Source: Limnohabitans sp. MMS-10A-192 (GTDB lineage: Bacteria; Pseudomonadota; Gammaproteobacteria; Burkholderiales; Burkholderiaceae_C). Taken from it: a DNA stretch of 64,000 nucleotides. This document shows positions 53,740 through 63,891 of the stretch, in pieces. Location of the stretch: the NCBI RefSeq assembly GCF_003063335.1, contig NZ_NERX01000002.1, forward strand, positions 186,001 through 250,000, read 5' to 3'. The position numbers were made by a program, and so were the translations under genes. Position 1 is the stretch's first letter. Each line of letters opens with the position of its first letter. The notes under the pieces are model-generated. The model was not told the origin of the DNA. It searched no databases and saw only the letters and a list, made by a program, of their open reading frames with translations.

Positions 53740-54633
53740 ATGCAACACATCGGATTTGTCGGCGCTTCGGGTTTGATGGGCCATGGCATGGCCAAAAACA
53801 TCCGGGCCAAGGGTTTTGATTTGTCGATTTCGGTTCACCAGCGCACCGCGCCCGTGCAGGACTTGCTGGCAGCGGGTGCGCGGCAAGTGGCCAGCTATGC
53901 CGACTTGGCCGCCTGTGACGTGGTGCTGGTGTGTGTGACCGGCTCACCCCAGGTCGAGGCCGTGGTGGCTGGGCCCGGCGGCCTTTTGTCAAAGGCCCGT
54001 GCAGGCCTGGTCATCATCGACACCTCCACCAGCGAGCCCGATTCCAGCCGCCGCCTGGCCGCCCTGTGCGCCGAGAAAGGCGTGGTGTATGTCGATGCGC
54101 CCCTGACCCGCACACCCATCGAAGCCGAGGCGGGCAAGCTCAACTCCATGGTGGGCGCATCGCCCGAGGTGTTTGCGCAGATCGAGCCGGTCATTCGGGC
54201 TTACAGCGAGAACGTGTTCCATGTGGGCGAGATGGGCTCAGGCCACGTCATCAAACTGCTCAACAACTTTGTGGCGCAGGCCATTTGTACCGCCACCGCC
54301 GAAGCTTTTGCGGTGGGTGCCAAGGCGGGCATACAACTCGAAAAACTGGTCGATGTCATCTCGGCTGGCGGCGTGAATTCGGGCCTGTTCCAGTTGATGG
54401 CCAAGACCTTGCAAGGCGACTATGCCGCCATGAAGTTCGAGCTGAACAACGCGACCAAGGACTTGCGCTACTACGCGCACCTGAGCGAAAGCATGAAAGT
54501 GCCTTCCATCATTGGCGGCAGCGTGCACCAGGCGCTGAGCACGGCGGTGGCCTTGGGCTATGGCAGCGAGATGGTGCCATCCCTGGTCAAGGCGCAGGCC
54601 CAGCTCAACCAAGTCAAGATCGGTCAGTCTTGA
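53740..54633 (+). CDS. 3-hydroxyisobutyrate dehydrogenase-like NAD(P)-dependent oxidoreductase
   Basis: A 297-residue beta-hydroxyacid dehydrogenase. The cofactor start is HIGFVGASGLMGHGMAKNI, where GAS replaces the usual GLG. The substrate motif is DAPLTRTPIEAEAGKLNSMV, and the catalytic Lys is in GSGHVIKLLNNF near residue 170. The family reduces or oxidises small hydroxyacids such as 3-hydroxyisobutyrate or tartronate semialdehyde; the exact one is unknown. The ATG has AGAGG upstream. The next gene overlaps its stop by 4 bp. Confidence 0.87.
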   Translation: MQHIGFVGASGLMGHGMAKNIRAKGFDLSISVHQRTAPVQDLLAAGARQVASYADLAACDVVLVCVTGSPQVEAVVAGPGGLLSKARAGLVIIDTSTSEPDSSRRLAALCAEKGVVYVDAPLTRTPIEAEAGKLNSMVGASPEVFAQIEPVIRAYSENVFHVGEMGSGHVIKLLNNFVAQAICTATAEAFAVGAKAGIQLEKLVDVISAGGVNSGLFQLMAKTLQGDYAAMKFELNNATKDLRYYAHLSESMKVPSIIGGSVHQALSTAVALGYGSEMVPSLVKAQAQLNQVKIGQS

Positions 54634-55571
54634 GCGATGCGATCCTGAGTCCTGAGCAAACCGCCGGGGCCCTGCCGTACAGCGCCTTGGCGCAAGAGAT
54701 CGCGGCTTTGCTGCAAGACCCCACGGTGGCTGTGCCGCCGCGCATCGTGCAGGCCCTGCAGGGCGGTGGCAGTTTGTTTGTCATGCCTGCGGCCGATGCG
54801 CAGGTCGCGATCACCAAGCTCATAAGCTTCATTCCCGGCAATGCCGAGCGCGGCTTGCCGACCATCCAGGGCGACATCGTGGTGTTTGATGTGCAAACCG
54901 GTCAGCGTGTGGCCTTGCTGGATGGCCCCACCGTCACGGCGCGCCGCACCGCCGCCGTGTCTTTGTTGGCAGCCCAACAGCTGGCCCCGCGCCGCGATGG
55001 CCCGATGCTCATTGTGGGCGCCGGGGTGCAAGGCCAATCGCATCTGGAGGCGTTCCACCAAGGCCTGGGTGTGCAAGAGTTTTGGGTGGCCTCGCGCAGC
55101 CGTGCCAGTGCCGATGCGCTGGTGGCGCATGCCCACAGCATGGGCCTTCAAGCGCGGCGTGTGGATGAGCCCAACGCCGCATTGGCCGATTGCCCGCTGG
55201 TGGTCAGCACCACGCCCGCACAACAAGTCGTGTTGACCGCACGGCCCCGCAGCGATGCTTTTGTGGCCGCTGTGGGGGCCTTCACCCCCCGCATGGTCGA
55301 GTGGTCGGCCGAGGTTTGCCAACACCTGGCCCGCACCGGCACCTTGGTGGTGGACACCCGCGACGCCGACCACGAAGCCGGTGACTTGCTGCAAGCGGGC
55401 CTCGATGTCAGCACCTTGCCAAGCTTGGCCGATGTGGTGGGCCAGACCGAGGCTTGGCAAAACGCGCACAGGCCCGTTGGTGGGCCGGTGTTTTTCAAAA
55501 GCTGCGGCTGGGGCGGCTGGGACCTGGCGGCGGCCCGTTGCCTGGCGCGCACACGCGCACAGCAGGGCTGA
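54630..55571 (+). CDS. Ornithine cyclodeaminase/mu-crystallin family imine reductase
   Basis: A 313-residue protein of the ornithine cyclodeaminase/mu-crystallin family, best compared with delta1-pyrroline-2-carboxylate and ketimine reductases. Seen are VPPRIVQALQGGGSLFVMPA, ITKLISFIPGNAERGLPTIQ with the substrate Lys, and the dinucleotide motif LIVGAGVQGQSHLEAF. It begins with TTG at 54630, overlapping the previous stop (coupled translation). With RidA directly downstream, a role in handling cyclic or linear imines from amino acids is likely. The long open frame upstream overlaps the dehydrogenase gene and is not real. Confidence 0.85.
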   Translation: MSDAILSPEQTAGALPYSALAQEIAALLQDPTVAVPPRIVQALQGGGSLFVMPAADAQVAITKLISFIPGNAERGLPTIQGDIVVFDVQTGQRVALLDGPTVTARRTAAVSLLAAQQLAPRRDGPMLIVGAGVQGQSHLEAFHQGLGVQEFWVASRSRASADALVAHAHSMGLQARRVDEPNAALADCPLVVSTTPAQQVVLTARPRSDAFVAAVGAFTPRMVEWSAEVCQHLARTGTLVVDTRDADHEAGDLLQAGLDVSTLPSLADVVGQTEAWQNAHRPVGGPVFFKSCGWGGWDLAAARCLARTRAQQG

Positions 55572-55613
55572 GCCGCTACCATGGCGCTTTGGAAATAACC
55601 CCGAGGAAACACC

Positions 55614-55958
55614 ATGGTTCAACGCATCGATGTCGGCGCACGCATGTCAGAAGTCGCCATCCACAACGGCACGATTTATCTGGCCGGCCAAATCGCCGAA
55701 GTGCCCGGACAAGACATCGAGGGCCAGACCCGTCAGGTGCTGACCGCCATCGACACGCTGCTGGCCAAGGCGGGGACCGACAAGACCAAGATCTTGATGG
55801 CCCAGATTTTCATCACCGATCTGTCTGATTTTGCGGCCATGAACCGCGTGTGGGACGCCTGGGTGGTGCCCGGCCACACCCCACCCCGCGCCACGGTGCA
55901 AGCGCAGCTGGCCAACCCCGATTGGAAGATTGAAGTGGTGGTGACAGCGGCTTTGTGA
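55614..55958 (+). CDS. RidA family (enamine/imine deaminase) protein
   Basis: A 114-residue Rid protein, trimeric by family. Features are VAIHNGTIYLAGQIAEVPGQ, LMAQIFITDLSDFAAMNRVW, and PRATVQAQL with the active-site Arg in the PPRATV motif. RidA-type proteins break down reactive enamine and imine intermediates of amino-acid metabolism. It follows the imine-reductase-like gene by 42 bp, which makes a shared path likely. Confidence 0.9.
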   Translation: MVQRIDVGARMSEVAIHNGTIYLAGQIAEVPGQDIEGQTRQVLTAIDTLLAKAGTDKTKILMAQIFITDLSDFAAMNRVWDAWVVPGHTPPRATVQAQLANPDWKIEVVVTAAL

Positions 55959-55991
55959 GTGAGTTTCAGCCAGCCACCCCGCTCCCAGCCA

Positions 55992-56079
55992 TGTCATCCC
56001 GAACCTTTTAATTTGTTGTCCTGACTTTTTAATTTGTTGTCCCAGACTTTTTAATCTGTCATCCCGGAATTTTTAATTT
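55992..56079. repeat. Degenerate tandem repeat, about four units of 21-23 bp
   Basis: Units read roughly TGTCATCCCGAACCTTTTAA / TTTGTTGTCCTGACTTTTTA / GTCCCAGACTTTTTAATCTG / TCATCCCGGAATTTTTAATT. Each joins the head of the neighbouring TGTCA-CCCGGA repeat to a TTTTTAATTTGT spacer, so the array may have grown by slippage from that element. Confidence 0.6.
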
Positions 56080-56149
56080 GTCATCCCGGACTTGATCCGG
56101 GATCCATGACTTTTCACCCATGGACCCCGGGTCTTCGCCCGGGGTGACA
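56079..56149. repeat. Dispersed TGTCA...TGACA repeat, copy B
   Basis: A 71-bp element with ends TGTCA and TGACA and two hairpins, CCCGGA-CTTGA-TCCGGG and ACCCCGGG-TCTTCG-CCCGGGGT. It is the same family as 19903-19971, and here it follows a tandem array. It lies between convergent RidA and gap genes. Confidence 0.65.
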
Positions 56150-56224
56150 GGTGGATTCACATCGCATTTCTGCCTGTCGGTCGGTCCCTTCAGGTCCGAC
56201 AGCGCCGGCCCACAGTGCTCAGTC

Positions 56225-57280
<1,056 letters not shown>

Positions 57281-57305
57281 CTATGTAACCATCGTATGGC
57301 AAATA

Positions 57306-57320
57306 TGTAACTAAATTACA
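57306..57320. promoter_or_regulatory. HexR-like operator candidate upstream of gap
   Basis: TGTAACTAAATTACA is a 15-bp palindrome (TGTAA-N5-TTACA). It closely matches the HexR site pattern TGTAAT-N3-ATTACA known for central-carbon genes, including gap. A further TATGTAAC lies nearby at about 57282. It sits 83 bp before the gap start. Confidence 0.5.
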
Positions 57321-57480
57321 TCCCCTAGGGAAATCAAGGGTTTGTTTTGGTTTTGTAACTCGCCAGCCAGCGTGTGCAGGCCAACAGACGGCACGCCGCT
57401 TCGTGGAAAGAATGGGTCAGTAGATCAGGTGCACTTGATTTACAGGCTTGAAGACTCTCCCATTTTTTGAAAGTTACCCC

Positions 57481-57723
57481 ATGTCCCTCAATGAAATCAA
57501 ACCACACGACACTTCGACTGCTGTCACACCTCAGCAGCACCACACGCAAGCGGCTGAACATTTTGAGCACGCCGCCAAGTCACACAAAGAAGTGGCCAAG
57601 CTGATCGTTGCTGGCGACCACAAAGCGGCACAAACGCACACCCTGGTGGCCCAAGAGCACACGGTCAAAGCGCAAGAGCATGTGGCTGAAGCGGTCAAGA
57701 AGTCCGTTGCAGCAGTCAAGTAA
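57481..57723 (+). CDS. Small helical His/Ala-rich protein
   Basis: An 80-residue protein of unknown function, apparently all amphipathic helix after a short polar start. It contains near-repeats of an A-x-x-H pattern (HHTQAAEHFEHAAKSHKEVA, then AGDHKAAQTHTLVAQEHTVK and AQEHVAEAVKK). Small proteins of this style are common in Beta- and Gammaproteobacteria, by my recollection. A GAAAG precedes the ATG, and a clear terminator follows 18 bp after the stop, so it is a single-gene transcript. Metal binding by the many His is possible but not shown. Confidence 0.75.
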   Translation: MSLNEIKPHDTSTAVTPQQHHTQAAEHFEHAAKSHKEVAKLIVAGDHKAAQTHTLVAQEHTVKAQEHVAEAVKKSVAAVK

Positions 57724-57741
57724 TTGGCCTTTGTTTGCATG

Positions 57742-57776
57742 AGCCGCCTGCCCTGCAAGGGGTCGGCGGCTTTTTT
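57742..57776 (+). terminator. Rho-independent terminator after the small His-rich gene
   Basis: AGCCGCC at 57742-57748 pairs with GGCGGCT at 57765-57771, with an inner CCCT/AGGG, followed by six Ts. It ends the small gene's transcript. Confidence 0.88.
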
Positions 57777-57930
57777 GATCCCAAGGCGAAATGGCCGCAG
57801 TGTCTGCGGGCCATCAGGGAGCTGAATGCCTTGTGGTCAAGCAGCCCGCTAAACAGGCAGACACCGCCGTGACAGACGTCTTCGCTGGAGCCAGTACATT
57901 GGAAAAGTTGGCAAGCAAGCGGAGTGATGC

Positions 57931-59523
57931 ATGGAGTTCGATGTTGTGATCGTGGGCGGTGGATCGGCCGGTTGTGTGCTGGCCAGTCGTTTGAGTGAAG
58001 ACCCCACGCTGCAGGTGGCCCTGATCGAAGCCGGGCCGCCGGACACCAGTGCCTTGATCCATTGTCCTGCGGGCATTGCCCTCATGGCGCGCACTGAAAT
58101 CGTGACGCAAGGCCTGAGCACGGTGCCGCAGCCGGGTCTGCTGGGGCGCAGCGGTTTTCAGCCGCGTGGGCGCACCTTGGGCGGCTCAAGCTCCACCAAT
58201 GCGATGGCCTACATTCGCGGCCAACAGGCCGATTACGACCACTGGGCCGCGCAAGGTTGTGCGGGCTGGGCGTGGGCCGATGTGCTGCCTTACTTTCTCA
58301 AGGCCGAGCACAACGAGCGCATCCACAACGAATGGCATGGCCAAAACGGCCCCTTGAACGTGGCCGATCTGCAAAGCCCCAATGCGTTCGCCAAACGCTT
58401 TGTCGAGGCGGGCGTGCAAGCGGGTTTGCCGCTCACCACCGACTTCAATGGCCCCACGCAGGAGGGCGTGGGCCTGTACCAGGTGACGCAACGTGCAGGC
58501 GAGCGTTTCAGCGCGGCCAAGGCTTACCTCACGCCGCACTTGGGCAGACCCAATTTGCATGTGATGACCGACGTCACCGTGGACCGCATCGGCCTGGTGG
58601 ATGGCGTGGCGCGGCAGGTGCACACCTTGCAGGGCGGGAAGGCGCAGACCTTGACCGCCCGGCGCGAAATCATTTTGAGCGCAGGCGCTTTCCAGTCGCC
58701 CGCCATCCTCATGCGTTCGGGCATCGGGCCTGCCGCGCATTTGCAAAGCCTGGGCATCGAGGTGCTGCACGATTTGCCCGGCGTGGGCGAAAACCTGCAC
58801 GACCACCCAGACGCGGTGCTGGTCGCCGATGCACCTGGCCAAACCGATTTGATCGGGGTGTCACCCAAAGGCGCATGGCACACCTTGCAAGCCCTGTGGG
58901 CTTGGCGCCAACACCGCAAGGGGCCGCTCACCACCAATTTTGCAGAGGGCGGGGCTTTTTACAAAAGCCGACCTGACCAGGCGCACCCCGACATCCAGCT
59001 GCACTTTGTGGTCGCCAAACTGGTGGACCACGGGCGTCAATTGACACTGGGCCACGGCTACTCGCTGCATGTGTGTCTGTTGCAACCCGACAGCCGAGGC
59101 CGCGTGCAATTGGCCGACCGCAAGCCACACAGCGCACCGCTGATTGATCCGCAGTTTTTAAGCGACCCGCGTGACCTGCAGCGCTTGCGCGACGGCGTCC
59201 GTCAAGCACAAAACATCTTGTCCCAACCCGCCTTGGCGGCGTATGGCAAAGAGTGGGCAGCATCTGCCGATGCGCGCAGCGATGAACAACTCGAACACTG
59301 GATTCGGAAAAACGCCGACACGGTGTACCACCCTGTGGGCACCTGCCGCATGGGCCAAGACGACATGGCGGTGGTGGACGCGCAACTGCGCGTGCACGGC
59401 GTGCCGGGCCTGCGCGTGGTCGATGCCTCGGTGATGCCGCGCATCGTGAGCGGCAACACCAATGCGCCGACGATCATGATTGCAGAGAAGGCGGCGGATT
59501 GGATTCGGGCGGCTGCGCGTTGA
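57931..59523 (+). CDS. GMC family oxidoreductase (choline-dehydrogenase-like)
   Basis: A 530-residue FAD enzyme of the glucose-methanol-choline family. The FAD motif is [23 protein letters not shown] signature 1 is [18 protein letters not shown] near residue 78-95. Signature 2 is [20 protein letters not shown] near 252-271. The active-site His pair is near [10 protein letters not shown] and [17 protein letters not shown]. It oxidises an alcohol; the substrate is unknown and no betaine genes are near. Its stop is 265 bp from the convergent second gap gene. Confidence 0.9.
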   Translation: MEFDVVIVGGGSAGCVLASRLSEDPTLQVALIEAGPPDTSALIHCPAGIALMARTEIVTQGLSTVPQPGLLGRSGFQPRGRTLGGSSSTNAMAYIRGQQADYDHWAAQGCAGWAWADVLPYFLKAEHNERIHNEWHGQNGPLNVADLQSPNAFAKRFVEAGVQAGLPLTTDFNGPTQEGVGLYQVTQRAGERFSAAKAYLTPHLGRPNLHVMTDVTVDRIGLVDGVARQVHTLQGGKAQTLTARREIILSAGAFQSPAILMRSGIGPAAHLQSLGIEVLHDLPGVGENLHDHPDAVLVADAPGQTDLIGVSPKGAWHTLQALWAWRQHRKGPLTTNFAEGGAFYKSRPDQAHPDIQLHFVVAKLVDHGRQLTLGHGYSLHVCLLQPDSRGRVQLADRKPHSAPLIDPQFLSDPRDLQRLRDGVRQAQNILSQPALAAYGKEWAASADARSDEQLEHWIRKNADTVYHPVGTCRMGQDDMAVVDAQLRVHGVPGLRVVDASVMPRIVSGNTNAPTIMIAEKAADWIRAAAR

Positions 59524-59634
59524 GCGGGTTCAAAGTCTCTGAATTTTGTAGAAGGCTCCACCTGCGGCCTAATGCCCGTGTGCTGGCAGCCCCTTCGCGC
59601 GCTGGGGCTTGCTTCCACATTTTTTGTGCCCATG

Positions 59635-59657
59635 AAAAAAGCGCCCGAGGGCGCTTT
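59635..59657 (-). terminator. Rho-independent terminator for tkt-gap
   Basis: On the minus strand AAAGCGCCC-TC-GGGCGCTTT is followed by further Ts (TTTTTTC in all). It lies about 130 bp past the second gap stop and ends that transcript before the convergent GMC gene. Confidence 0.8.
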
Positions 59658-59678
59658 GAGCAGGACCACCATGATTCA

Positions 59679-59748
59679 GATGCCGGTGCTCCGCCTGGGC
59701 GATGTGGCAAAGCGAAGCGCCTCTGAGCCCTGGCGGGGCACCGGCATC
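59679..59748. repeat. Long inverted repeat downstream of gap 2
   Basis: GATGCCGGTGCTCCGCC (59679-59695) and GGCGGGGCACCGGCATC (59732-59748) pair over 17 bp with one wobble, around a 36-nt loop. It lies between the gap stop and its terminator and should fold as a stable 3' hairpin in the mRNA. Confidence 0.55.
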
Positions 59749-59788
59749 TGCGTCTGCCGCAGGCACCTGCCACCGCATCAGAAGCAGA

Positions 59789-60796
59789 TCACTTCTTCTT
59801 GGCCACCACCCGCACCATCTCCAGGCACTGCTTGGCGTAGCCCCATTCGTTGTCGTACCAAGCGACGATCTTGACGAAGCTCTTGTCCAGGGCAATGCCG
59901 GCGGTCGCGTCGAACACGCTGGCGCAGGGCTCGCCACGGAAGTCGGTGGAGACCACTTTTTCGTCGGTGTAGCCCAGCACGCCTTGGAGGGCGCCTTCGC
60001 TTTGGGCTTTCATTTCGGCGCAGATCTCGGCATAGCTGGCGTCGCTGTTCAGCTCCACGGTCAGATCAATGACCGACACATCCGACGTGGGCACGCGAAA
60101 CGCCATGCCGGTGATCTTGCCCTTGATCTCAGGGATCACCACGCCCACGGCCTTGGCCGCGCCCGTGCTGCTGGGGATGATGTTTTCCAGGATGCCACGG
60201 CCACCGCGCCAGTCTTTGCGCGAGGAGCCGTCGACGGTCATTTGGCTGGCGGTGGCGGCGTGAACCGTGGTCATCAAACCGCGCTTGATGCCCCACTTGT
60301 CATTGAGCACTTTCACCACGGGGGCCAGGCAGTTGGTGGTGCATGACGCGTTCGACACGATGGCTTCGCCAGCATACTTTTTGTGGTTCACGCCATAGAC
60401 AAACATCGGGATGCTGTCTTTGGACGGGGCCGAGATCACGACCTTTTTGGCGCCAGCGGCGATGTGCATTTGGCTGGTGGGCTCGGTCAGGTAGTGGCCG
60501 GTGCATTCCAGCACGGTGTGCACGCCCATCTCGCCCCAACGCAGGTTGTGCGCGTCGCGCTCGTGCGAGAGCTTGATCTTCTTGCCATTGACGATGAGCG
60601 TGTCTTCGGTGAAGTCCACCGTGCCATCAAAGCGGCCGTGCACGCTGTCGTACTTGAGCATGTAGGCCAGGTAGTCGGCGGGCTTGGGGTCGTTGATGCC
60701 GACGATCTGGATGTCGTCGTAGCCGTGTTTCAGGGCGGCGCGCAGGGCCAGGCGGCCGATGCGGCCAAATCCGTTGATGCCAAGCTTGATGGTCAT
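59789..60796 (-). CDS. gap: Glyceraldehyde-3-phosphate dehydrogenase (type I), paralogue 2
   Basis: A 335-residue GAPDH, very similar to the copy at 56225. The nucleotide fold is [20 protein letters not shown], the catalytic Cys is in [16 protein letters not shown], and the C-terminus is [20 protein letters not shown]. It lies 135 bp downstream of tkt on the same strand, the usual Burkholderiales tkt-gap order, so this copy belongs to the pentose-phosphate/Calvin-like or glycolytic block. The upstream gap holds a 10-bp-stem hairpin and a GTTACGTAAC palindrome. Confidence 0.95.
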   Translation of the reverse strand: MTIKLGINGFGRIGRLALRAALKHGYDDIQIVGINDPKPADYLAYMLKYDSVHGRFDGTVDFTEDTLIVNGKKIKLSHERDAHNLRWGEMGVHTVLECTGHYLTEPTSQMHIAAGAKKVVISAPSKDSIPMFVYGVNHKKYAGEAIVSNASCTTNCLAPVVKVLNDKWGIKRGLMTTVHAATASQMTVDGSSRKDWRGGRGILENIIPSSTGAAKAVGVVIPEIKGKITGMAFRVPTSDVSVIDLTVELNSDASYAEICAEMKAQSEGALQGVLGYTDEKVVSTDFRGEPCASVFDATAGIALDKSFVKIVAWYDNEWGYAKQCLEMVRVVAKKK

Positions 60797-60826
60797 GTGA
60801 ATGCCTCGGGAGAAAGTTACGAAACC

Positions 60827-60907
60827 GTTACGTAACCGGATTGGAAACCAGGACCCTTTCAGAATCCTGATCCCGGACGTGGCATCAGCGCCTTGCGGGC
60901 GCTGATG
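60827..60907 (-). promoter_or_regulatory. Palindrome and hairpin between tkt and gap 2
   Basis: The perfect palindrome GTTACGTAAC is at 60827-60836. The hairpin CATCAGCGCC-TTGCG-GGCGCTGATG is at 60883-60907 and has no T-run. The first may be an operator or promoter element for gap; the second may be an RNA-processing or partial-termination hairpin that sets the ratio of tkt to gap. Confidence 0.35.
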
Positions 60908-60931
60908 GGGTCCGGCCGGTCAGTGGCCTTG

Positions 60932-62962
60932 TCAGGCCTTGAGCAGCGCAGCGTGGACCGTGTCGGCCACGTTCTCGGCGGTGAAGCCGAAGTGTTTGAA
61001 CAGCACAGGTGCAGGGGCTGACTCGCCATAGGTGTCGATGCCGACCACGGCAGCGCAGCCGTATTTCCACCAGCCGTCGGTGGAGCCCATTTCGACCGCC
61101 ACGCGGGGGAGACCTGCGGGCAGCACGCTTTGTTTGTATTCGGTGTCCTGGCGGTCGAACACATTGGTGCTGGGCATGGAGACCACGCGCACACCGATCT
61201 TGCGTTCGGCCAGCAGCTTTTGCGCGGCCAGGGCCAGTTGCACTTCAGAGCCGGTAGCGATGATCACGCCGTGCGTCTTCTTGATGCCGACGTGCTCGGG
61301 CTCCGACAGCACATACGCGCCACGGCTGATGTCGCCCAGATCGCTCTTGGGCGAGTAGGCCAGGTTTTGGCGGCTGAGCAGCAGGGCCGAAGGACGGTTC
61401 GCGTTTTGCAGCGCCACAGCCCAGGCCACGGTGGTTTCGGCCGTGTCAGCAGGACGCCACACGTCCAAGCCAGGGATCAGGCGCAGGCTGGCGGCGTGTT
61501 CGATCGACTGGTGCGTCGGGCCGTCTTCGCCCAGACCGATGGAGTCGTGGGTAAACACATGCACCACACGCTGCTTCATCAGCGCGGCCATGCGGATGGC
61601 GTTGCGGCTGTAGTCGCTGAAAGTCAGGAAGGTGCCACCGTAAGGGATGTAACCACCGTGCAGGGCCACGCCGTTCATGATGGCGGCCATGCCGAATTCG
61701 CGCACGCCGTAGTTGATGTGGCGGCCGATTTTGCCGTCTTCGGTTTTGACCACATCACCGGCCAGGTCCACGCGGAAGGCGGGGGTGCTCTTGGTGTTGG
61801 TGAGGTTGGAGCCGGTCAGGTCGGCCGAGCCGCCCAGCATTTCGGGCAAGGCAGCGGTGAAGGCTTCGAGCGCCAATTGGCTGGCCTTGCGGCTGGCCAC
61901 GGTCTCGCCCTTGGTGTGGGCCGCGACCACGGCGTCAAACGCCACTTGGTTGAAGTTCTTGGGCAAGTCGCCCTTCATGCGGCGAACAAACTCTTTGGCC
62001 TCGGCCGGGAAGGCGGCTTTGTAAGCGGCAAATGCGGTGTTCCACTCGGCTTCGCGGGCAGCGCCTGCGGCCTTGGCGTCCCAGTCGGCGTACACCTCTT
62101 TGGGGATCTTGAAAGGCTCTGCCGTCCAGCCCAGGGCTTCGCGGGTGAGTTTGATTTCTTCAGCGCCCAAAGGCTCGCCGTGGGCTTTGGAAGTGCCCGC
62201 ACGGTTGGGTGAGCCTTTGCCGATGGCGGTTTTGCAGACGATCAGGGTGGGCTTGTCGGCGCTGTGTTTGGCACTGGCAATTGCAGCGGACACGGCAGCG
62301 GCGTCATGGCCGTCCACGGCGTCGATCACGTTCCAGCCGCAGGCGGCAAAACGCTGGGGCGTGTTGTCGATGAACCAGGGGGCCACTTGGCCGTCGATGG
62401 AGATGCCGTTGTCGTCGTACAGGGCGATCAGCTTGTTCAGCTTCCAGGCGCCGGCCAGGGCCACGGCTTCGTGGCTGATGCCTTCCATCAGGCAACCGTC
62501 ACCCAGGAACACGTAGGTGTGGTGTGAGACGATTTTGTGCTCGGCTTTGTTGAACTCGGCAGCCAGCATCTTCTCCGCCAGCGCCATGCCCACGGCGTTG
62601 GTGATGCCCTGACCCAGTGGGCCGGTGGTGGTTTCCACGCCGGGGGTCACGCCCACTTCGGGGTGGCCAGCGGTTTTGCTGTGCAGGGTGCGGAAGTTCT
62701 TGAGTTCTTCAATCGGCAGTTTGTAGCCGGTCAGGTGCAGCACCGAATAGATCAGCATCGAGCCGTGGCCGTTGGACAGCACAAAGCGGTCACGGTTGGC
62801 CCAGTGCGGGTTTTTGGGGTTGTGTTGCAGGTGATCGCCCCACAGCGCGACGGCCATGTCGGCCATGCCCATGGGGGCGCCGGGGTGACCGGAGTTGGCT
62901 TGTTGAACAGCGTCCATTGCGAGGGCGCGGATGGCATTTGCCATTTGTTGTTGATTGGCCAT
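60932..62962 (-). CDS. tkt: Transketolase
   Basis: A 676-residue transketolase, TPP-dependent, moving two-carbon units between sugar phosphates. Features are [20 protein letters not shown] near the N-terminus, the TPP/Mg motif [12 protein letters not shown] near residue 155, [20 protein letters not shown] in the middle domain, and a C-terminal domain ending [12 protein letters not shown]. The start ATG at 62962 ([20 protein letters not shown]) has GGAG upstream; the longer open frame to 63082 runs into the murU control region. First gene of tkt-gap. Confidence 0.96.
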   Translation of the reverse strand: MANQQQMANAIRALAMDAVQQANSGHPGAPMGMADMAVALWGDHLQHNPKNPHWANRDRFVLSNGHGSMLIYSVLHLTGYKLPIEELKNFRTLHSKTAGHPEVGVTPGVETTTGPLGQGITNAVGMALAEKMLAAEFNKAEHKIVSHHTYVFLGDGCLMEGISHEAVALAGAWKLNKLIALYDDNGISIDGQVAPWFIDNTPQRFAACGWNVIDAVDGHDAAAVSAAIASAKHSADKPTLIVCKTAIGKGSPNRAGTSKAHGEPLGAEEIKLTREALGWTAEPFKIPKEVYADWDAKAAGAAREAEWNTAFAAYKAAFPAEAKEFVRRMKGDLPKNFNQVAFDAVVAAHTKGETVASRKASQLALEAFTAALPEMLGGSADLTGSNLTNTKSTPAFRVDLAGDVVKTEDGKIGRHINYGVREFGMAAIMNGVALHGGYIPYGGTFLTFSDYSRNAIRMAALMKQRVVHVFTHDSIGLGEDGPTHQSIEHAASLRLIPGLDVWRPADTAETTVAWAVALQNANRPSALLLSRQNLAYSPKSDLGDISRGAYVLSEPEHVGIKKTHGVIIATGSEVQLALAAQKLLAERKIGVRVVSMPSTNVFDRQDTEYKQSVLPAGLPRVAVEMGSTDGWWKYGCAAVVGIDTYGESAPAPVLFKHFGFTAENVADTVHAALLKA

Positions 62963-63096
62963 GGGGGCAACTCCGGGAAAAGTATTCTGGAAAACCCGAG
63001 ATTTTAGCGGTTTGGGCCAGCCTTCATGTGGAAAAGAGCGCATCCCGGGCGGTTTGCGCGCGACAAGCTGGGTACGGAACATGGCAACATTGCGGC

Positions 63097-63855
63097 ATGA
63101 ATCCTCTTGCTTTTGATGTGACCGCGTCCGGTGGTGCCCAAGCCATGATCTTGGCCGCCGGTCGTGGCGAGCGCATGCGTCCTTTAACCGACGTGCAGCC
63201 CAAGCCCATGCTGACTGTGCGTGGCCAACCCTTGATGCAGTCGCCCATGCAGGCCCTGGCCCGCGGGGGCTTCACTCGGCAGCTGATCAACACGGCCTGG
63301 CTGGGTGAAAAAATCTCGACGCACTTCGGGCGGCAACTTGTTCTGCCAGGCTTGCCGACGGTCGATTTGAGTTATTCCCACGAGGGGCAGGATTTTGGCC
63401 ATGCGCTGGAGACGGCCGGCGGCATCGTGCGTGCCTTGCCCGGCTTGGCCGATGTGTTTTGGGTGGTGGCGGGCGATGTGTTTGCCCCCGACTTTGTTTT
63501 TTCTGCAAACGCTGTGCAGCGCTTTGCCGCCAGTGAGCAGTTGGCCCACCTTTGGCTGGTGCCCAATCCGGCGCACAACCCGGGGGGCGACTTTGGCCTG
63601 TCTGCCCAGGGGCGTGTGCTCAACTTGGCCAAAGGCGCGCCGGGCTGCGATTACACCTTCAGCACCATCGCTTTGTACAAACGGTCGTTCTTCGCAGATT
63701 GCGGATTGCCCGCTGGCAACCCAGCAGGCACGGCGCTGGCGCTGGCGCCCTTGTTGCGTGCAGCCATGGACCGGGGGCTGGTGTCGGGCGAGGTGTATGC
63801 GGGCGCTTGGACCGATGTGGGCACCCCCGAGCGCTTGGCGCAATTGAACACTTGA
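63097..63855 (+). CDS. murU: Nucleotidyltransferase, MurU-like
   Basis: A 252-residue sugar-1-phosphate nucleotidyltransferase. The loop [20 protein letters not shown] followed by [12 protein letters not shown] is the family signature, and metal-binding Asp are in [11 protein letters not shown] and [10 protein letters not shown]. MurU makes UDP-MurNAc from MurNAc-1-phosphate in cell-wall recycling, usually with the kinase AmgK next to it; no amgK is visible here, so the name is by similarity. The frame opens at 62917, but the ATG at 63097 gives the family N-terminus. Divergent from tkt. Confidence 0.8.
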   Translation: MNPLAFDVTASGGAQAMILAAGRGERMRPLTDVQPKPMLTVRGQPLMQSPMQALARGGFTRQLINTAWLGEKISTHFGRQLVLPGLPTVDLSYSHEGQDFGHALETAGGIVRALPGLADVFWVVAGDVFAPDFVFSANAVQRFAASEQLAHLWLVPNPAHNPGGDFGLSAQGRVLNLAKGAPGCDYTFSTIALYKRSFFADCGLPAGNPAGTALALAPLLRAAMDRGLVSGEVYAGAWTDVGTPERLAQLNT

Positions 63856-63891
63856 CCACCATAATGCTTTGAATCTGTGAATTGGAACCCC

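Noticed and set aside
53931..54629. The long upstream part of the cyclodeaminase-like frame
   Set aside because: It overlaps the dehydrogenase gene in another frame with Arg-rich nonsense; the family start is at the TTG at 54630.
55992..56149. A possible CRISPR array
   Set aside because: The repeats run head to tail without unique spacers and vary in length; they derive from an intergenic hairpin element, and no cas gene is present.
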